Source of the DNA: JAABRT01 sp038258695
GTDB taxonomy: Bacteria > Gemmatimonadota > Gemmatimonadetes > Gemmatimonadales > Gemmatimonadaceae
NCBI GenBank assembly: GCA_038258695.1
Contig: JBBSPO010000068.1
Location: 1 to 14,989, forward strand
DNA length: 14,989 nucleotides
Direction: 5' to 3'
Positions 14,202-14,989 of the stretch are shown piece by piece. Both the position numbers and the translations under genes were made by a program. The notes beneath the pieces were generated by a model. It searched no databases. It saw only the letters and a list, made by a program, of their open reading frames with translations, and was not told the DNA's origin. How positions within the stretch are numbered: position 1 is the stretch's first letter; each line of letters starts with the position of its first letter.

Positions 14202-14592
14202 CGGTATTTTCGTAGCCGACTTCGCCAAAATCACCCTCCGGCGACGCGTCCATCGCATCAGGTCGTGTTGACGGATAGGCATGGCAGACACCGAAATCCG
14301 TCTTCTTGCGATCATAGTCCTTGAACAGACGATAGACTTCGGCGCCAGTGCACTTCTTGCCGTTGTACGTGAAGCCCCCCATTTGCAATAGAATATTCAG
14401 GTTGGCGCTCCACGATGTTGAGCATCCGGTCGCGACGGTGACGGAGCCACAATCATTCAGATAGCCGTGTTTGCACGCGGTATGGACAAGGTCCGCCGAC
14501 GACGAATCCTGCGCCCGTGCCACCCCAGTGGCGGAAAGCACGGCAAACATCAGAGCGGCAGTAAAACCAGCCAGCCAGTTGAATCGAGTCAT
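14191..14592 (-). CDS. Secreted six-cysteine protein, unknown function
   Basis: 133 aa. ATG 14592 is preceded by AGGAG six nt upstream, the best ribosome-binding site in the window, suggesting high expression. Signal peptide: FNWLAGFTAALMFAVLSATG, cleavage after VARA before QDSSS. The mature chain of about 106 aa has six cysteines (40, 48, 57, 81, 103, 133), beginning C-x7-C-x8-C; the last residue is Cys133. The C-terminal third is acidic (DASPEGDFGEVGYENTGEC). I do not recognise a family. It is the promoter-proximal gene of the cluster and is separated from the next gene by a strong hairpin. A longer reading from 14688 exists but lacks a signal peptide. Confidence 0.78.
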   Translation of the reverse strand: MTRFNWLAGFTAALMFAVLSATGVARAQDSSSADLVHTACKHGYLNDCGSVTVATGCSTSWSANLNILLQMGGFTYNGKKCTGAEVYRLFKDYDRKKTDFGVCHAYPSTRPDAMDASPEGDFGEVGYENTGEC

Positions 14593-14825
14593 GAGTACTC
14601 CTGATTGCTGCGTTGACAAGAGCAGCGGCGCGAATCGCTCGCTGCACCCGACCCCGTCCGCCCGGTCGGCCGGAGGGGGCACGCGCACTATGCAACCAGT
14701 CCGTCATCCGTGCGTCACCATTCCATTGCACGCATCATCTCCACAACGCAGCGGGCCGCGCCGCACAATGGCGGTTGCAGGCCACCGCCTTGGAACGACC
14801 GACGGCGCCCGATACCTTTCCCTGT
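14593..14825. promoter_or_regulatory. Divergent intergenic region upstream of the accessory cluster and the Mrp-like gene
   Basis: 233 nt without a convincing gene. It must serve both directions. A GC-rich part (14640-14690) contains imperfect CCGG-centred dyads; a 6-bp hairpin GGCGGT/ACCGCC (14770-14789) lies upstream of the plus-strand ATG. A CATAGT-like -10 for the minus-strand gene may occur near 14685-14695, but the matching -35 is not clear. Confidence 0.4.
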
Positions 14826-14989
14826 ATGACAACAACTCTTCAGGAACGTGTTGCGACCGCCCTTCGGGGCGTGGCGCATCCTCAGGCAGGCACTGACGTA
14901 CTCTCGGCTGACGCAGTGCGCGATATCGGCACCACCCTCGACGGCAAGGTCCGCCTCACCGTCCTGCTCAGCGCCTCCGACGACGCCAC
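14826..14989 (+). CDS. mrp: Mrp/ApbC-family iron-sulfur carrier, N-terminal fragment (cut by window edge)
   Basis: Only 54 codons are visible. The pattern ALRGVAHPQAGTDVLSADAV followed by DGKVRLTVLL is that of the DUF59/MIP18 domain: helix, conserved P-x-x-G-x-D-[VI]-x-S, then a beta strand. This domain forms the N-terminus of Mrp/ApbC P-loop ATPases that carry Fe-S clusters, and it also occurs alone in SufT/PaaD-like proteins. HP-x-x-G-x-D favours Mrp, but the Walker A motif lies beyond the edge, so this is inference. No clear ribosome-binding site precedes the ATG. Confidence 0.62.
   Translation, partial: MTTTLQERVATALRGVAHPQAGTDVLSADAVRDIGTTLDGKVRLTVLLSASDDA

Noticed and set aside
14453..14731. 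Minus-strand frame of 92 residues in the divergent intergenic region
   Set aside because: It overlaps the start of the six-cysteine gene in another frame. That gene has a strong ribosome-binding site and a signal peptide, and this frame has neither.
1..14989. CRISPR arrays, insertion sequences, rRNA genes
   Set aside because: I saw no regularly spaced repeats, transposase motifs or rRNA-like sequence on either strand.

Overview
This window is chromosomal DNA from a GC-rich Gram-negative-type bacterium. Signal peptides, lipoboxes, a beta-barrel-like protein and dense operons all fit such a cell. The combination of an SH3/OB-like secreted protein, lineage-typical hypothetical proteins and six-bladed propeller loci suggests Gemmatimonadota (Gemmatimonadaceae). 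That assignment is inferred from protein style, not from a marker gene.

Region 1 (1-5666, minus strand) is a compact housekeeping/envelope operon read right to left: gpmI (glycolysis), a predicted outer-membrane beta-barrel protein, a COG0720 pterin synthase, a DacB/PBP4-type lipoprotein peptidase, and moeA, which runs off the left edge. Junctions are 7, 42 and 5 nt, then a 4-nt GTGA overlap, so these genes are probably co-transcribed. A 131-nt divergent gap (5667-5797) separates it from the plus-strand genes and contains a compact nested inverted-repeat structure.

Region 2 (5798-12043, plus strand) holds a secreted SH3-like/OB-like protein, a 410-nt non-coding stretch with direct repeats and hairpins, and an M15-type peptidase. 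These are followed by a short DUF2281-like protein with a collagen-like tail, a DUF1232 membrane protein, guaB (IMP dehydrogenase) and a DHH/DHHA1 phosphoesterase of the NrnA type.

Region 3 (12054-14592, minus strand) looks accessory. It encodes a six-cysteine secreted protein, a membrane-anchored thioredoxin-fold protein lacking CXXC, a six-bladed beta-propeller lipoprotein containing a G9 tract, and a four-cysteine secreted protein. A sampled stretch is about 49% GC against about 64% in the neighbouring nrnA. A strong GC hairpin lies at the junction of the first two genes. This is the best candidate here for an undescribed system. On the right edge, the plus strand starts an Mrp/ApbC-like protein of which only 54 residues are visible. 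I saw no rRNA, tRNA, CRISPR array or insertion sequence.
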